Virus record (IMG/VR): IMGVR_UViG_3300014838_001974
Coordinates: 1-59,432 of that record
Strand: one strand, 5' to 3'
Source of the DNA: a virus
DNA length: 59,432 nucleotides
Shown here: one piece after another, positions 9,446 to 19,300 of the stretch
How the letters are laid out: each line of letters begins with the position of its first letter
How positions within the stretch are numbered: position 1 is the stretch's first letter
Notes under the pieces: model-generated
Database searches by the model: none
Told to the model about the DNA's origin: nothing
The model's input: the letters and a program-made list of their open reading frames with translations, nothing else
Program-made: the position numbers and the translations under genes

Positions 9446-9949
9446 CTAATGATCAATTCGAACGTGGCTGGACAGGATCAACATCAGGTCGCGCGGCGTG
9501 ACGTGATGGAACGGCACCGTCAGCGGCCACCGGAAGATCTCGCACTTGGGCGCGCGCAGCCCGTCCGTCATCAGCGCCGAACAGATGATGTGGTCGAGCA
9601 GATGCGTATGCAGATCCGGCGCCACGAAGCCGAAGATCGATTGCCAGTCGTAGGGCTCGCCGATCTTCGCCTGCAGAAAAGCGTAGAACGCCGCTTCCTG
9701 CTCCGGCGTGCACGGCAGCGGGACGATGCGTTCTGACAGGGATCCGTCGGGCAATGTCAGCAATTCGCCGGCATCGTATCCGACCGGCCGCGCCAGCACG
9801 CCGCCGTCGAAATGCGCGCCGATATAGAACTTGCCGTCCGGCGTCAGCGCCTCGGCATGGCTCGGCGTGAACGGCATCGAGACGCCGGCCTGCATCCGGA
9901 TCAGTTTCGACGCGAAGTCGTTTCCGGTAACGAAGCGAATACGGATCAT
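9446..9949 (-). CDS. Permuted NlpC/P60-like (YiiX-type) cysteine peptidase
   Basis: A 167-residue protein. His31 in a TPSHAEA context near the N-terminus and Cys123 in HIICSALM give the His-before-Cys order of circularly permuted papain-like YiiX/YebB hydrolases. The length matches that family. The ATG at 9949 overlaps the preceding stop (ATGA). It could cleave peptidoglycan peptide or amide bonds, adding a second wall-cutting activity to the GH25 muramidase 300 bases upstream; some family members act on lipids or lipoproteins instead. Family assignment is moderate; the substrate is inferred from location. Confidence 0.6.
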   Translation of the reverse strand: MIRIRFVTGNDFASKLIRMQAGVSMPFTPSHAEALTPDGKFYIGAHFDGGVLARPVGYDAGELLTLPDGSLSERIVPLPCTPEQEAAFYAFLQAKIGEPYDWQSIFGFVAPDLHTHLLDHIICSALMTDGLRAPKCEIFRWPLTVPFHHVTPRDLMLILSSHVRIDH

Positions 9950-10143
9950 GATGCTTCCTTGAACTTGACATTGGCCATGGCGATCGCGCGGGCATGGAAC
10001 GCCTTCACCCGATCGAAGCCGAGCGCGAGCTGCTGGTCTTTTTCCGAGTCCGGCAGATCCGTCGCAAACACGTTGCGAAATTCGGTCTTGACGGTTTCGA
10101 TCGCCTCTTCGTCGATCGCCTTGATGACATCGCCGAGCTTCAC
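9946..10143 (-). CDS. Small hypothetical protein, lysis region
   Basis: A 65-residue acidic, helical protein (VKLGDVIKAIDEEAIETVKTE...). I prefer the GTG at 10143, which forms a GTGA overlap with the stop of the 50-residue secreted protein, over a start 18 codons upstream. Its own stop overlaps the next ATG. No family recognised; it is soluble and has no signal peptide. Confidence 0.5.
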   Translation of the reverse strand: MKLGDVIKAIDEEAIETVKTEFRNVFATDLPDSEKDQQLALGFDRVKAFHARAIAMANVKFKEAS

Positions 10144-10292
10144 GGAAGCGCCGCCTTCCAGATGCAGCGCACATACATGATGCCGATCGCCTCGCATCGA
10201 TCGTGCGGCGCGCGCGGGCGATGATGCCGCGGATGCGCGAGAGCGCTCCCGGCAAGCAGCACCAGCAGCCCGATCGCGATCAGGCCGCGCAC
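10140..10292 (-). CDS. Tiny secreted protein, lysis region
   Basis: A 50-codon frame with a GTG start at 10292, a strong hydrophobic signal sequence (GLIAIGLLVLLAGSALA) and a short His/Arg/Pro- and Cys-containing mature part. It overlaps the end of the muramidase gene by 13 bases and its stop overlaps the next GTG (GTGA), which is the same coupling used throughout the operon and the main argument that it is real. It could be a small membrane or periplasmic lysis factor; no homologue is recognised. Confidence 0.45.
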   Translation of the reverse strand: MRGLIAIGLLVLLAGSALAHPRHHRPRAPHDRCEAIGIMYVRCIWKAALP

Positions 10293-11002
10293 GCGACCCA
10301 GTCCGCCTTCAGCTCGTCGAACGTGCCGGCATAGCTGTTGATGTCGACGCCGCGGGTGATGATTCCGGGCAGCGTGTGCGGCACCGGCCCGATGCCGTCG
10401 CCGGTGAACTGCCACAGCGTCGGCCGGGCCCAGGGCAGCTGGTGCCCGTTGCTGTCGGTCATGCGGGCGCGCGGTCCGTACTGGCATAGCCAGAATTTTC
10501 GTTTCGCAAAGGTCGCGCGCACCTCGGCCGAGGCGTTGCCGATCAATTCCTTGATGCGGTTGCCGCTGTAGAGCCACAGCAGCCGGCCGAGCTTCTCGTC
10601 GGCGAGCTGCAGGAACTGCACCGCTTCCGACAGCGTCATCTGGCTTTGCCGGTTGTCCTCGAAATCCAGCGCGAGCATGGTCTGCGCGTCGGGCTGCGCC
10701 GCGTCGAAGAAATGATTGACCTGACCGGGAATCGTATCGCCGGTGTTGAAGTGATAGCCGGCCGTCAGCAGCCCGGCGGCCCTCGCATTTTTGCTGCGCG
10801 ACGCGTAGGCCGGATCGTGCTCGCCGATGCCTTGCGTGGCCTTGTGGATCAGGCCCCAGATCCCGGCCTGCTTCAGCACGGCGAAATCCGCCACCGGATC
10901 GGTGCGGTGCACGTCGCTGACCATGATGTCGCCGTGGTAGATATCGACCACGCGCGGGGTGACGGGCATGGCGGGAGCGCCCGCGGAAACGGTATCGGTC
11001 AT
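10280..11002 (-). CDS. GH25-family muramidase, phage endolysin
   Basis: A 240-residue glycoside hydrolase family 25 protein that cleaves the beta-1,4 bond between N-acetylmuramic acid and N-acetylglucosamine. Asp20 in VVDIYHGD begins the barrel, and the catalytic DxE motif is Asp113-Phe-Glu115 (LALDFEDN). YHFNTGD and the late WQFTGDG and VDINSYAG strands complete the family pattern. There is no signal peptide, so holin-dependent release is expected. It is the first gene of a coupled lysis cluster. A 15-residue N-terminal extension precedes the catalytic domain. Confidence 0.9.
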   Translation of the reverse strand: MTDTVSAGAPAMPVTPRVVDIYHGDIMVSDVHRTDPVADFAVLKQAGIWGLIHKATQGIGEHDPAYASRSKNARAAGLLTAGYHFNTGDTIPGQVNHFFDAAQPDAQTMLALDFEDNRQSQMTLSEAVQFLQLADEKLGRLLWLYSGNRIKELIGNASAEVRATFAKRKFWLCQYGPRARMTDSNGHQLPWARPTLWQFTGDGIGPVPHTLPGIITRGVDINSYAGTFDELKADWVACAA

Positions 11003-11039
11003 GGGGAAAATCTCCGGAGTATGGTAGGTTGAATGTGTC

Positions 11040-11114
11040 GAGAGTAGCTCAAGGAGTAGAGCACCCGCATCGGTAGCGGGTGATCCACGTGCAAATCGTG
11101 GCCTCTTCCCACCA
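11040..11114 (+). tRNA. Degenerate tRNA-like element, anticodon position reads CGG
   Basis: In the 117-base gap between two minus-strand genes the plus strand folds as a cloverleaf: D stem GCTC/GAGC (11047-11050, 11059-11062) with GG in the loop, anticodon stem CCCGC/GCGGG (11064-11068, 11076-11080) with a 7-base loop ATCGGTA, T stem CCACG/CGTGG (11085-11089, 11097-11101) with loop TGCAAAT, and an encoded CCA near 11112-11114. The acceptor stem pairs only about five bases (GAGAG with CTCTT) and is misphased; position 37 is T, and the T loop lacks the usual TTC. It may be a decayed or non-canonical proline tRNA, or a tRNA mimic. Confidence 0.4.
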
Positions 11115-11119
11115 GCCGG

Positions 11120-12040
11120 TTAATGCGTGTTGAGATACGCTTCGATCTGCGCCTTGGCGATGCCGGCAGCCTGCGTCATGCCGGCGCCGTTGTAATCCGT
11201 TCCCGGCGAGCCGATGCGATTGCCGGCGGGGATCACGTCGAAATTCCCGAGTGAGAAGGTCGTCACGTTGTCCACAAGACCGGCTTGCGCCGCCGTGATG
11301 GCCGAGCACGTTGTTCCGAGCTGATAGGATGCCTGCGCGATGAAGACGATCAGGCCGGAAATGATCGCGCGCCAGGTGGCTATTTCGCTCGCCTTCGTCG
11401 TGGCATAGGCGGACTGCGAAGTCCCGGCCGCACAATCATCTTCGCCTTGATGCGTCAAACCAAAGAGCCGCGTGGGCGAGATCCCCATCGCCAGATAGCG
11501 CCGGGCGGCAACTCCGATGCGATGGTTCAGATATCCACCAGCTGCCCAATCGGCAGACTTGGTGCCTCCGACGCCGATGGTCTCGATAATGACGCGGTCG
11601 GCATAGTTGTCGGTAATCAGGGCGTCCGCGAGCTGTGTCGACCAGGCGCCGCCGCCAACGCCGCAGCCAAGTAGCGGCTCGACGGCTTGATAAACGGCCC
11701 CGTTGTCCACGCTGAGATTTTGGACAACGGTGGGGTGCGCCGGCGTAAAGAGAGACCCCGTTGCCGCGCATTCGCTGTTCGACTGTCCCCACACGAGAAG
11801 CACGATGGTGCGCTGCCCGACCCCGAGAACGGGAGACACCATGGTCCGTCCCGCCGTGTTCGTGAGGTCGTTGGGATTTCCATGCGGCGTCAGATTGTTG
11901 AGGATGTAAGGGTCTACATTGCTGAGACCGAACGAATGGCCGGGAATCTGCGGCAACGCCGGGCTGCTGGCGAAAAGCGCCAGGGCCAGGAAAGCCAGGA
12001 TTGCGCGTTTCACGATCGCGCCGCGGCCAAGCGAGCGCAT
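11120..12040 (-). CDS. Secreted SGNH/SASA-type carbohydrate esterase
   Basis: A 306-residue exported protein with a Sec signal in its first 30 residues. WGQSNS (Gln86-Ser87-Asn88) and HQGEDD (197-202) are the two signature blocks of the SASA/DUF303 sialate O-acetylesterase family, in which the Ser and the Asp/His region form the active site. It most likely removes acetyl groups from a surface glycan, opening the polysaccharide for adsorption or release. Its ATG overlaps the stop of the preceding fibre gene by one base, so it is produced together with fibres. This enzyme is the chemical opposite of the acyltransferase at the left end of the prophage. Confidence 0.75.
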   Translation of the reverse strand: MRSLGRGAIVKRAILAFLALALFASSPALPQIPGHSFGLSNVDPYILNNLTPHGNPNDLTNTAGRTMVSPVLGVGQRTIVLLVWGQSNSECAATGSLFTPAHPTVVQNLSVDNGAVYQAVEPLLGCGVGGGAWSTQLADALITDNYADRVIIETIGVGGTKSADWAAGGYLNHRIGVAARRYLAMGISPTRLFGLTHQGEDDCAAGTSQSAYATTKASEIATWRAIISGLIVFIAQASYQLGTTCSAITAAQAGLVDNVTTFSLGNFDVIPAGNRIGSPGTDYNGAGMTQAAGIAKAQIEAYLNTH

Positions 12041-14229
12041 CAGTTCTGCACCACGCCCTGGATACCGGCCTGGGTCATGTGAGTTGTATTGGTGCCGAAC
12101 CAGATCGTCGTACCCGTGGCGGCGGAGTACTCTTTCCAGATCAGGATATGTCGTCCCTGCCCCGGATAACCGGCATATAGAGCGGACAACCCGACGGGAT
12201 CGCCGGCCGGCGATGCGCCGATCGAGCCCAGGCCGACCGTGAGGCCTGTCGTGACGAGGGTATCAAGATCAATGCCGACACCGAACAGGACGGTGCCGGA
12301 AGAATTACTGGCAGAACCGGCGACATTGGCGGATACGAGCCCGCCTGGCAGAGCCTGCAGAAGGTCGAGTTGGTTGGCGCTGTTGGCATGCGCCTGCTCG
12401 AACGCCGCCGTCGTGTAGGTCCATGATACCGCCGGATCGGTGACCTGCATGGTGCGAGGCGTCGCGTTGTAGATATTGGAGACCCAGCGAAACGCCTGGG
12501 TGTCCATCAGCAGCGACGATGCGTTGGACCGAACAGCACCGACAATGATCCCGCGATTTGCCGCCGGGCCGTTGGTGATGGCCCACTTGTTGGTCGGCAG
12601 CGGCGTCGTGTAGTCGACCTCGGCCGTACCCGAGCCGGTGCCTGGCGAGGTGTCTGACGCCCATGCATAAGTTCGTGTGGCGCGGAGCGTGCCTGAATCG
12701 TTCCAGACCACGATGAAATAGACGGAGTTCGCAGCAACCGCTGCCGGGCTCTTGGTGGTGTCCGTCGTCGCCTGCGACAGCTGCGTGAACACCGTCGGGA
12801 TCAGGTTGGTCCCGTCGTAGATCAGGCAGATGTTGCCGACGGCTGGCGTGTAAAAAAGCGTCGCGGCGCCGGCGACGTCCGTCGTCGTAATGGCGACGCC
12901 GCTGGTAAGCGTCAGCCGCCCCTGCGGGGCGGAATACGACGTGAGCGCGCCGGTCTGGCCGTTCAGCGACGTGACGCCGCTGCCGACCGAGCTCGACAAC
13001 GCGCTCGGCGTGCAGCTCTTGATGGTTCCGGTTGTATGATCGACGCACGGAAGCAGGTCGAGTGTCGAACTCGGAGAGGGCAGCGCCGTCAGGCCTGCCA
13101 GCGTGAAATCGGTTCTCGCCGCCGCGGAGCCCGTCGGGTTGCCGGTGAATACCGCGCCGGCGCCGGTGTTGTTGAGCATCGCGAGCGTGACGATGCCCGG
13201 CCCGGTGGTGAACTGTCCGGCCGCAATGGCGCCGGTGAGATCGGAAAAGCCGGGTTGCGCGCAAACCGGAACGCCGAGGATCGAGATCGTATTGAGCCAC
13301 AGGTGGGTGGCGCAGGTGATCGACTCGACGCCGCCGATGACGCTCGCCGACGCCGGCTGCAGATTGAGATTGGCACCGCTGTTCGCAAGTCCGGTGCCGG
13401 CATTCTGGGTCGCGACATTGCCGAGCCCGAGATTGCCGCGCGCGGTGGCAGCGCTTGCGATGTCCGAAAGATTGTTCGGTCCCAGCAGCGCCGTGCCGGT
13501 GTTGTAGGCGCGCCGCCATTGCGTCGCCGCCAGGTCGTACTCGTAGGCGACATCGCGGCCCGGTCCGACGGTGTCGGTCGAGGTGCCCGCCGACATCACC
13601 GTGCCGGCGCCGGCCGTGATGGTCAGGGTCGCGCTGGCATCGACATTGGCGACGACGATGCGCGTCCCGTTGACCATTCCCGTGGCGGACGACGCCGGGA
13701 AGGTGTCCGACATCGCCGAGCCGGAATTGGAGCGGCGGGTTTTCTTGAAAAGGTCCGCGGTCGCAAAGGTCTTGCTGGCGCCGGTGACGGTCTGCGGCGG
13801 CAGCACTTGCTCGAGCGTGCCGGTGCCGGGATTGAGCACGCTGATGCCGGGCGAGAGCAGCGCGCCGCCCGAATACGACGTCCAGGCGAAGGTGGACGTG
13901 TTCAGCGTCCCGAACTCGCTCCAGTGCACGCCGTCCGCGGTATAGGAAAACACCCACGGATTGCTGGAGGTGTTGATCCAGCACTCGCCGGGGAAGGCAG
14001 CCCCTCCGGTCCCGTTGGTCGGCGCGCTGTTGCCGCCGTTGCAGGATCCGACCGAGAGGAAGGCTGAATTGAGGAACGCCGCCAGCCCCGTCATCGGCAA
14101 GGGCGGCCCCGGCGTCACCAGCGTCGCCTGCGTGGCGAGTACGGGCGACACCAGCGCCAGCCAAAGCGCCGCGATCCGGAACAGCCGGCGCGCCACGGCG
14201 AAGCCTCTTGGCGAAGCCTGGTTGATCAT
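12040..14229 (-). CDS. Secreted tail-fibre-like protein
   Basis: A 729-residue Gly/Ala/Thr/Ser-rich protein, ATG at 14229 (an in-frame TTG lies five codons earlier). The N-terminus has a long signal or anchor (basic FAVARRLFR, hydrophobic core, ending VLA). The middle contains the phage fibre phrase LNGQTGALTSYSAPQGRLTL and NIGSAATARGNLGLGNVATQ-like motifs common in receptor-binding fibres. The C-terminal about 180 residues look like a compact beta-rich head. It sits directly upstream of the esterase, with TGATG coupling. Fibre assignment is good; the signal peptide is the oddity. Confidence 0.65.
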   Translation of the reverse strand: MINQASPRGFAVARRLFRIAALWLALVSPVLATQATLVTPGPPLPMTGLAAFLNSAFLSVGSCNGGNSAPTNGTGGAAFPGECWINTSSNPWVFSYTADGVHWSEFGTLNTSTFAWTSYSGGALLSPGISVLNPGTGTLEQVLPPQTVTGASKTFATADLFKKTRRSNSGSAMSDTFPASSATGMVNGTRIVVANVDASATLTITAGAGTVMSAGTSTDTVGPGRDVAYEYDLAATQWRRAYNTGTALLGPNNLSDIASAATARGNLGLGNVATQNAGTGLANSGANLNLQPASASVIGGVESITCATHLWLNTISILGVPVCAQPGFSDLTGAIAAGQFTTGPGIVTLAMLNNTGAGAVFTGNPTGSAAARTDFTLAGLTALPSPSSTLDLLPCVDHTTGTIKSCTPSALSSSVGSGVTSLNGQTGALTSYSAPQGRLTLTSGVAITTTDVAGAATLFYTPAVGNICLIYDGTNLIPTVFTQLSQATTDTTKSPAAVAANSVYFIVVWNDSGTLRATRTYAWASDTSPGTGSGTAEVDYTTPLPTNKWAITNGPAANRGIIVGAVRSNASSLLMDTQAFRWVSNIYNATPRTMQVTDPAVSWTYTTAAFEQAHANSANQLDLLQALPGGLVSANVAGSASNSSGTVLFGVGIDLDTLVTTGLTVGLGSIGASPAGDPVGLSALYAGYPGQGRHILIWKEYSAATGTTIWFGTNTTHMTQAGIQGVVQN

Positions 14230-14250
14230 GGTGGACGTTTCCAAGGAGCT

Positions 14251-15792
14251 TCAGGCGGCCTGACGCCGGCGATCGGCGACGGGCGCGGCGAAATCGTCAT
14301 TCGCCGCCAAGGACGACGACGGATACGAAGGCGCCTCATTCATCGCCAGCACCCGGATCATGCAGTTGGCGGTCAAGGTCGGCTGTGTCGTCCTTACCGG
14401 CGTCGGCGACGCGGCCGTGTTGTTCGATGTGACGGCGATCGGATTGGACCCGGTGAACGACGACGTGTAGCCGACCGAAGCGGACGAATTCGAAATCGGA
14501 GCGACGTTGCCGCCGGTGCCGGTGCCGACGCCGCCCCATCCCGTCGTGTTGAAGGGCACGTATTGGGCCGCGCTGCCGCCGGGATTGACCGAGATATTGT
14601 TGGCTCCGTTCGACGTGATCGACGGAATGTTGCCGCTGGAACCGGCCACGAGTTGCGTGCTCTGACTGCCGCCGCTGGCGCCGAGCGCGTTCGGATTGGT
14701 CCCGAAATAGGTCGATGTCAGATTGCCGGCCGGCGTGCCGCTCATGTTGGGACGGCCTGCCAGCACCACGCCCTGGCACTGCGGCAGATTGAACGTGGTC
14801 GAGCCGTCGCCGTTGCCGTTCGGAAAGATCGTCACGTTCGCCGTGCCGCTCGAGGTGGCGTTGATCGCCATCGTGCAGGTGGTCGGGGTGCAGGAGAGGA
14901 TCGTGTCGGACGCCGGAACGCCGGAGCCCTCGATCGCCGCGCCGGTCGGGATTTGGGTCGTATCGGTGAAACCGGTCAGTGTCGGCGAACCGGTCGTTCG
15001 CGTGACGGATTGCGTGATCGTGGTGCCGGTCAGGAGCGCGGCATAGGTCGTCCGCGAGACCGCCTGCCCGTAGGAAAACAGATATTTCGCCGAAGGCGGC
15101 GCGGTCAGGCTCGTCATGATGTAGTCGCCGACGTCGATCGACGGATTGATCAGCGCGCCGCCCGAGGCCGGCGTGTAGCTCGCGACCTGCCAGTTGCCGC
15201 TTCCCAGCGAAACCAGCGTCGCCTGGTCACCGGGCACCGTCGGGGAGATATTGTTGGCGCCGGGAATGATCAGGCTGGTCGCATTGTAGGTCAGGATCAG
15301 CGCGCCCGAAAACGTCACCAGCTTGACCACGCCGGCGGGACAGGTCGCACCAAAACTGGTGATGGTGGTGGTGCCGGAAATGGTCAGGTAATTGCGCGGG
15401 GTCGAGCAGAGATCGACCGTCGAGGCGCTGGCAAGCGTGGCGGCGCCGCCACCGATCTGCACGTTCCAGGCGTGCGCCGTGGGATCGAGCCAACCGATCG
15501 CGGGCCAGTTCGAGCTGCCGTCGTTCATTCCCAGCGGATAAGGCGCCGAGGTCAGGTTGAGCCACCAGTTGCCGAGCGACGCCGAGCCGGAAAGCTGGTT
15601 GGTGGGCGCGGTCGCGCCGGAGTTGGCGGTATTGAGTGAATCCAGCGCGGAATTGTAATTGTTGGTGAGCTGCAGGCCGCTGACCGTGCCGGTGGTCGGC
15701 GACAGCAGCGCATTCTGCGACGCCCAGGATGGCGCGATCTGCGCCAGCACCAGGACGGCCGAAAGCAACAGCGCGTTCAGACGATCGAGCAT
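14251..15792 (-). CDS. Secreted tail-collar-domain fibre protein
   Basis: A 513-residue protein; the ATG at 15792 follows AGGA by 9 bases and opens a signal peptide ending SWA. The C-terminal half contains a phage tail collar domain: GDYIMTSLTAPPS, then FSYGQAVSRTTYAALL, then GDGSTTFNLPQCQGVVLAGR, the standard fold of short tail-fibre tips. Between the two collar halves lies an inserted ITQSVTRTTGSPTLTGF module. The N-terminal half shares the opening style (LLSPTTG, NYNSALDSLN) of the neighbouring fibre. Likely receptor binding. Confidence 0.7.
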   Translation of the reverse strand: MLDRLNALLLSAVLVLAQIAPSWASQNALLSPTTGTVSGLQLTNNYNSALDSLNTANSGATAPTNQLSGSASLGNWWLNLTSAPYPLGMNDGSSNWPAIGWLDPTAHAWNVQIGGGAATLASASTVDLCSTPRNYLTISGTTTITSFGATCPAGVVKLVTFSGALILTYNATSLIIPGANNISPTVPGDQATLVSLGSGNWQVASYTPASGGALINPSIDVGDYIMTSLTAPPSAKYLFSYGQAVSRTTYAALLTGTTITQSVTRTTGSPTLTGFTDTTQIPTGAAIEGSGVPASDTILSCTPTTCTMAINATSSGTANVTIFPNGNGDGSTTFNLPQCQGVVLAGRPNMSGTPAGNLTSTYFGTNPNALGASGGSQSTQLVAGSSGNIPSITSNGANNISVNPGGSAAQYVPFNTTGWGGVGTGTGGNVAPISNSSASVGYTSSFTGSNPIAVTSNNTAASPTPVRTTQPTLTANCMIRVLAMNEAPSYPSSSLAANDDFAAPVADRRRQAA

Positions 15793-15823
15793 CGTTGGTG
15801 GTCCTGTTGATGAATGGATGGTT

Positions 15824-16354
15824 TCAGCGGGCTTGCGGCGGATGCTTGCCGATGATGATCGAGACATAGCCCGGTGGGCTTGCCCCGTTGACGATCTCGG
15901 GTGCCAGCCGGCCGTTCGTCGCTTTTTTCAGCATCGCGATCGCCTGCTCCGCCGCCGGGCGGTCGAACGGGTTGACCGTGATGCCGATGCCATAGCCGAG
16001 CGGCCCGACCGCATGATCGAGGCCGCTGGAGATTCCAGCCCCTTCAAGCGCGTCGTCGATATCGGAGGCGAGTTCGCTGCAACTGGCATCGTTGCAGACG
16101 ATGTCGAATTTGACGCCTTTGGGCAGCGTCTTGCCGACGTCGGTGATCGCGGATTTTTCTTCCTCGCTCAAGGATGGCCAGGCGTGTTTCAGGAACGCCG
16201 GCGAATCCGACATTTTAGCCGCCATGCGCAATTCAAAGACCATCTCCTGCAGGATGCGGATGCGCTGGTGATCCGTCATCGGATGCTTGTGCCGGGCCAG
16301 CGCCGGCGAGACGGCCAGCGCCAGCGCCATCGCGGCCATGATGCAGCGTTTCAT
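15824..16354 (-). CDS. Secreted hypothetical protein near tail tip
   Basis: A 176-residue protein with a clean signal peptide ending ALA, then a His-rich start (RHKHPMTDH), an alpha-helical middle and a C-terminal domain VGPLGYGIGITVNP...PPGYVSIIIGKHP. Two cysteines (VCNDASC) could form a disulfide in the periplasm. It lies 3 bases downstream of the tail-tip protein gene. The ferredoxin-like alternation in its C-terminus suggests a small binding domain; no family is recognised. Confidence 0.5.
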   Translation of the reverse strand: MKRCIMAAMALALAVSPALARHKHPMTDHQRIRILQEMVFELRMAAKMSDSPAFLKHAWPSLSEEEKSAITDVGKTLPKGVKFDIVCNDASCSELASDIDDALEGAGISSGLDHAVGPLGYGIGITVNPFDRPAAEQAIAMLKKATNGRLAPEIVNGASPPGYVSIIIGKHPPQAR

Positions 16355-16357
16355 TTT

Positions 16358-19300
16358 CTAATATCCTTCCACGGTCATGCTCAGGCTTCGCACCACCCGC
16401 ACCCCGCTGTTGACGACTTCGAAGGTGATCGACGACAGCGACAGCGACGAGATCAGGAGATCGTCGCCGGCCTGGGCGTTGACGATGCCCCATTGCACCA
16501 CCGGCAGGCCGGACGGGCCGGCCCCGCCATTGAAGGGCGCGGTGGCGGAAGCGCCAGTCGGCTCGAAAGTGATGGTGGTGTTGGCCGACGAAGAGGTCGT
16601 CACCGCGTAGGTATCGATCCGCGGCGGGATGGTGATGGTGATGACGAATTCGAGGTTGTAGGCGATGGTCAGCGGATCGACGGTCTCCAGCAGCATCGCG
16701 AAGTTGATGGCGCGCGCCTGATAGGTGCCCGGCGAGAAGCGCTGGAAGCCATTCCAGTTGTAATCGGCCGACGTGTAGAGATCCGGATACTGGTAGAGGT
16801 CTCCGAGCGAATAGAGATCGCCGCCGGTCGCGGTCGCGGTGTTGATCAGCGGATAGACCGTGATGTATTGCGTCGACGCCGAGCCGAGAATGTCCGGCGT
16901 GTTGAGAAAATCTCCGATCGCGAGGATGTTCTGTCCGACCGGAACGCCGGTCGGCTGGTACTGGATCGAGATCGACGCGTTGGCGACATAGCCGATGTCG
17001 AGGAACGCCGCGTCGCTCGGAAAATACTCGCCCGAAATGCCGCCGCCATATTCCAGGATATCCGTGGTGCCGAGGATGCTGGAATCGGTCAGGATGTTGC
17101 CGCCGCCGGTGCGGATGGCGTTGATGGCGTTGTCGACGCCGGCGCCGCCGCTGAAGGCGCCGGGCCAGTTGTCGGCCTTGAGGTCGACGGTCAGCACCAC
17201 GTTTTGCGTGATCACCGCGCCGGCGACCGCGATATCCTCCCAGGCTTCCGAATAGACCGTCAGGCCCGGAACCGGTGTTGCGACCGCGGCGACCCAATAG
17301 GTGCCGTTGCCCGGCACCCGGAACGGCGGATGCGCCACCTGCCCCAATGAAAGCGCCGAGGCGAACGACGTTCCGGTGCGCACCTCGTATTTGAAGGCGC
17401 GGAAGTCCGTAATGTCGTCCCAGTCGAGTTCGGTGAAGCCGGCATTGACGTCGAACACGGTGCGCAGATTGGTGATGCTGGGCAGCGGCGAGGCCAGCGC
17501 CGAGCCGGTGATCGCGTAGGTGTAGGGCGTGCAGTCCGCGAGGCTTTGCTGACCTCCCTGATAGATGTTGAAGGACTGGAATTTAAGATAAAGCGTCGCC
17601 CCGATCCGGCCCTGGTCGTAGGCGAAGGCGAAGATGTTGCCGTCGAGCCGCGCGAACGGCGTGCCGACCGGATGGCTGGCGATCTCGGATTCGGTGCCAT
17701 AGGCGCCGCGCACCAGATAGGTCAGGTTGTAGGCCTTGGCTCCCGTCAGGGTGGCTGTGGCGTAGGAAAGAATCTCGCCGCCGAGATAGAAGGCGGTGTT
17801 CAGCGCCAGCGCGTCGCCCTGCGTTCCGGACGACAAGGTCGCTCCGCTTTCCGCGACGTTGACCGAAACGGCGTTCTGCGTGTCGATGGTCTGCTGGCCG
17901 GTCGGATTCGCCGCAACCGCCGGCGTGACCGCTGACGTGACACCCATCCGTGACGGGCCGATGATCTCGCCGACGCGCTGATAGTTCTCCCCGTCATAGC
18001 TGGCCCAGACGAAGCAGCCGCCCCAGGTCTGCAGATCCTGCCCCGAAACCGCGCCCCAGATCTGCAAACCGCCCAGCGCGTTGGTCTGGTTCAGTTCGTC
18101 CGTGGGCTCGAAGATGATCGGCGCGTTAACCGGCCCCGGCGCCACGTTGTAGTTGATCACGGCGCCGGCGGTCGGCTGCGTCCCGTAGGTCGGCGCCGAC
18201 ACCGTGCCGAGATATTCCTCGGCCGTGACGGTGATCGAGAAGTCGGAATTCTCCTGGATCTCGATGATGCGGGCGGGCTGTTCGAAGAACCCCTGCCCCT
18301 CATCGGTCACCGTGACCAGCGCCATCAGCTCGAGGATGAGCATGAAGTGCCGGCCGCAGGTGAACTGGAACGTTCGCGCGATCTGCTGGCGCACCAGCTG
18401 CAGCATCGCCGATTGCTGCGCGGCGCCGGCGAGGCAGAAGAAGTGGTACTGCTTGATGTCGCTCGGCCGGGTGCGGCCGAAGGCGATGATCGAGGCCTCA
18501 TCCTTGACCTCGATATCGACCGGATTATAGGAGTTCGGGCGATCGAGATATTCGACCTTGACGACGTTGTTCATCTGATCGCGCGAGGTGCGCACGCAGA
18601 TCAGCGGCGAATTGTTGACGGCCAGCCCCGAGCCGATGGTGCCCTGGTTCGCAAGAAAATCGTCGAGCGTGAAATCGTACAGCGGCGTGGTGTTCGGATA
18701 ATACGATGCCGCCGCGGCGTAGTCGTAGCTGATCAGGACTTCCTGGTTGATGTCCCCCGGATTGAAATAATAGACCCCGCCCTGCTCGTAGTACTGGCCC
18801 TGCGCCGGGCTTCCGCTGGTGGCGTAGCCCGTCGGCTCATAGGTCGTGACTTTGGTCAGCGGCGCTCCGCTCGAATAGGTGACCCCGCCGTCACCCGCGA
18901 ACAGCGCATAGAAGCTGACTTCGATCAGCGGCCAGTAAAGCGGATTCCCTTGCGAATCGACGCCGTTCTGATCGGCCGGGACGTCATGCGTTTCCGTGAT
19001 CGACCGCACCTGGCCCGCGGTCACCGCGGCGTCCCCATAGGGAACCACGGTGAATTGCCCGTCCTGCCAGCACGGCGCCGAATTGGTGGCGTCGGTCAAG
19101 TCGTTGACGAACGAGGACGCCGCCACGCTCGAGGCGATCACCGGCGAAACCACCAGGCCGAGCGCGAGGCAGTAGCTCTGCCATTGTGCGAACGAGCCGA
19201 GCCGGGACACCGGGAATCCCAGGCCGTAATACGGATTGGTCAGGAACGAGGTCAGCGCGACCGAAGCGTCCCCGTCCGGCTGGCCGGCGATGGCGGTCGC

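Noticed and set aside
11040-11114. Fully functional tRNA-Pro(CGG)
   Set aside because: Acceptor stem and T loop do not fit a canonical tRNA; kept only as tRNA-like.
12305-14164. Long alternative-frame ORF of 619 codons on the minus strand
   Set aside because: It is an Arg/His-rich shadow of the fibre gene at 12040-14229, as expected in GC-rich DNA; no family-like sequence.
15659-17350. Long plus-strand ORF of 563 codons
   Set aside because: Antisense shadow over the tail-tip gene, Arg/Asp-rich and without protein-like patterns.
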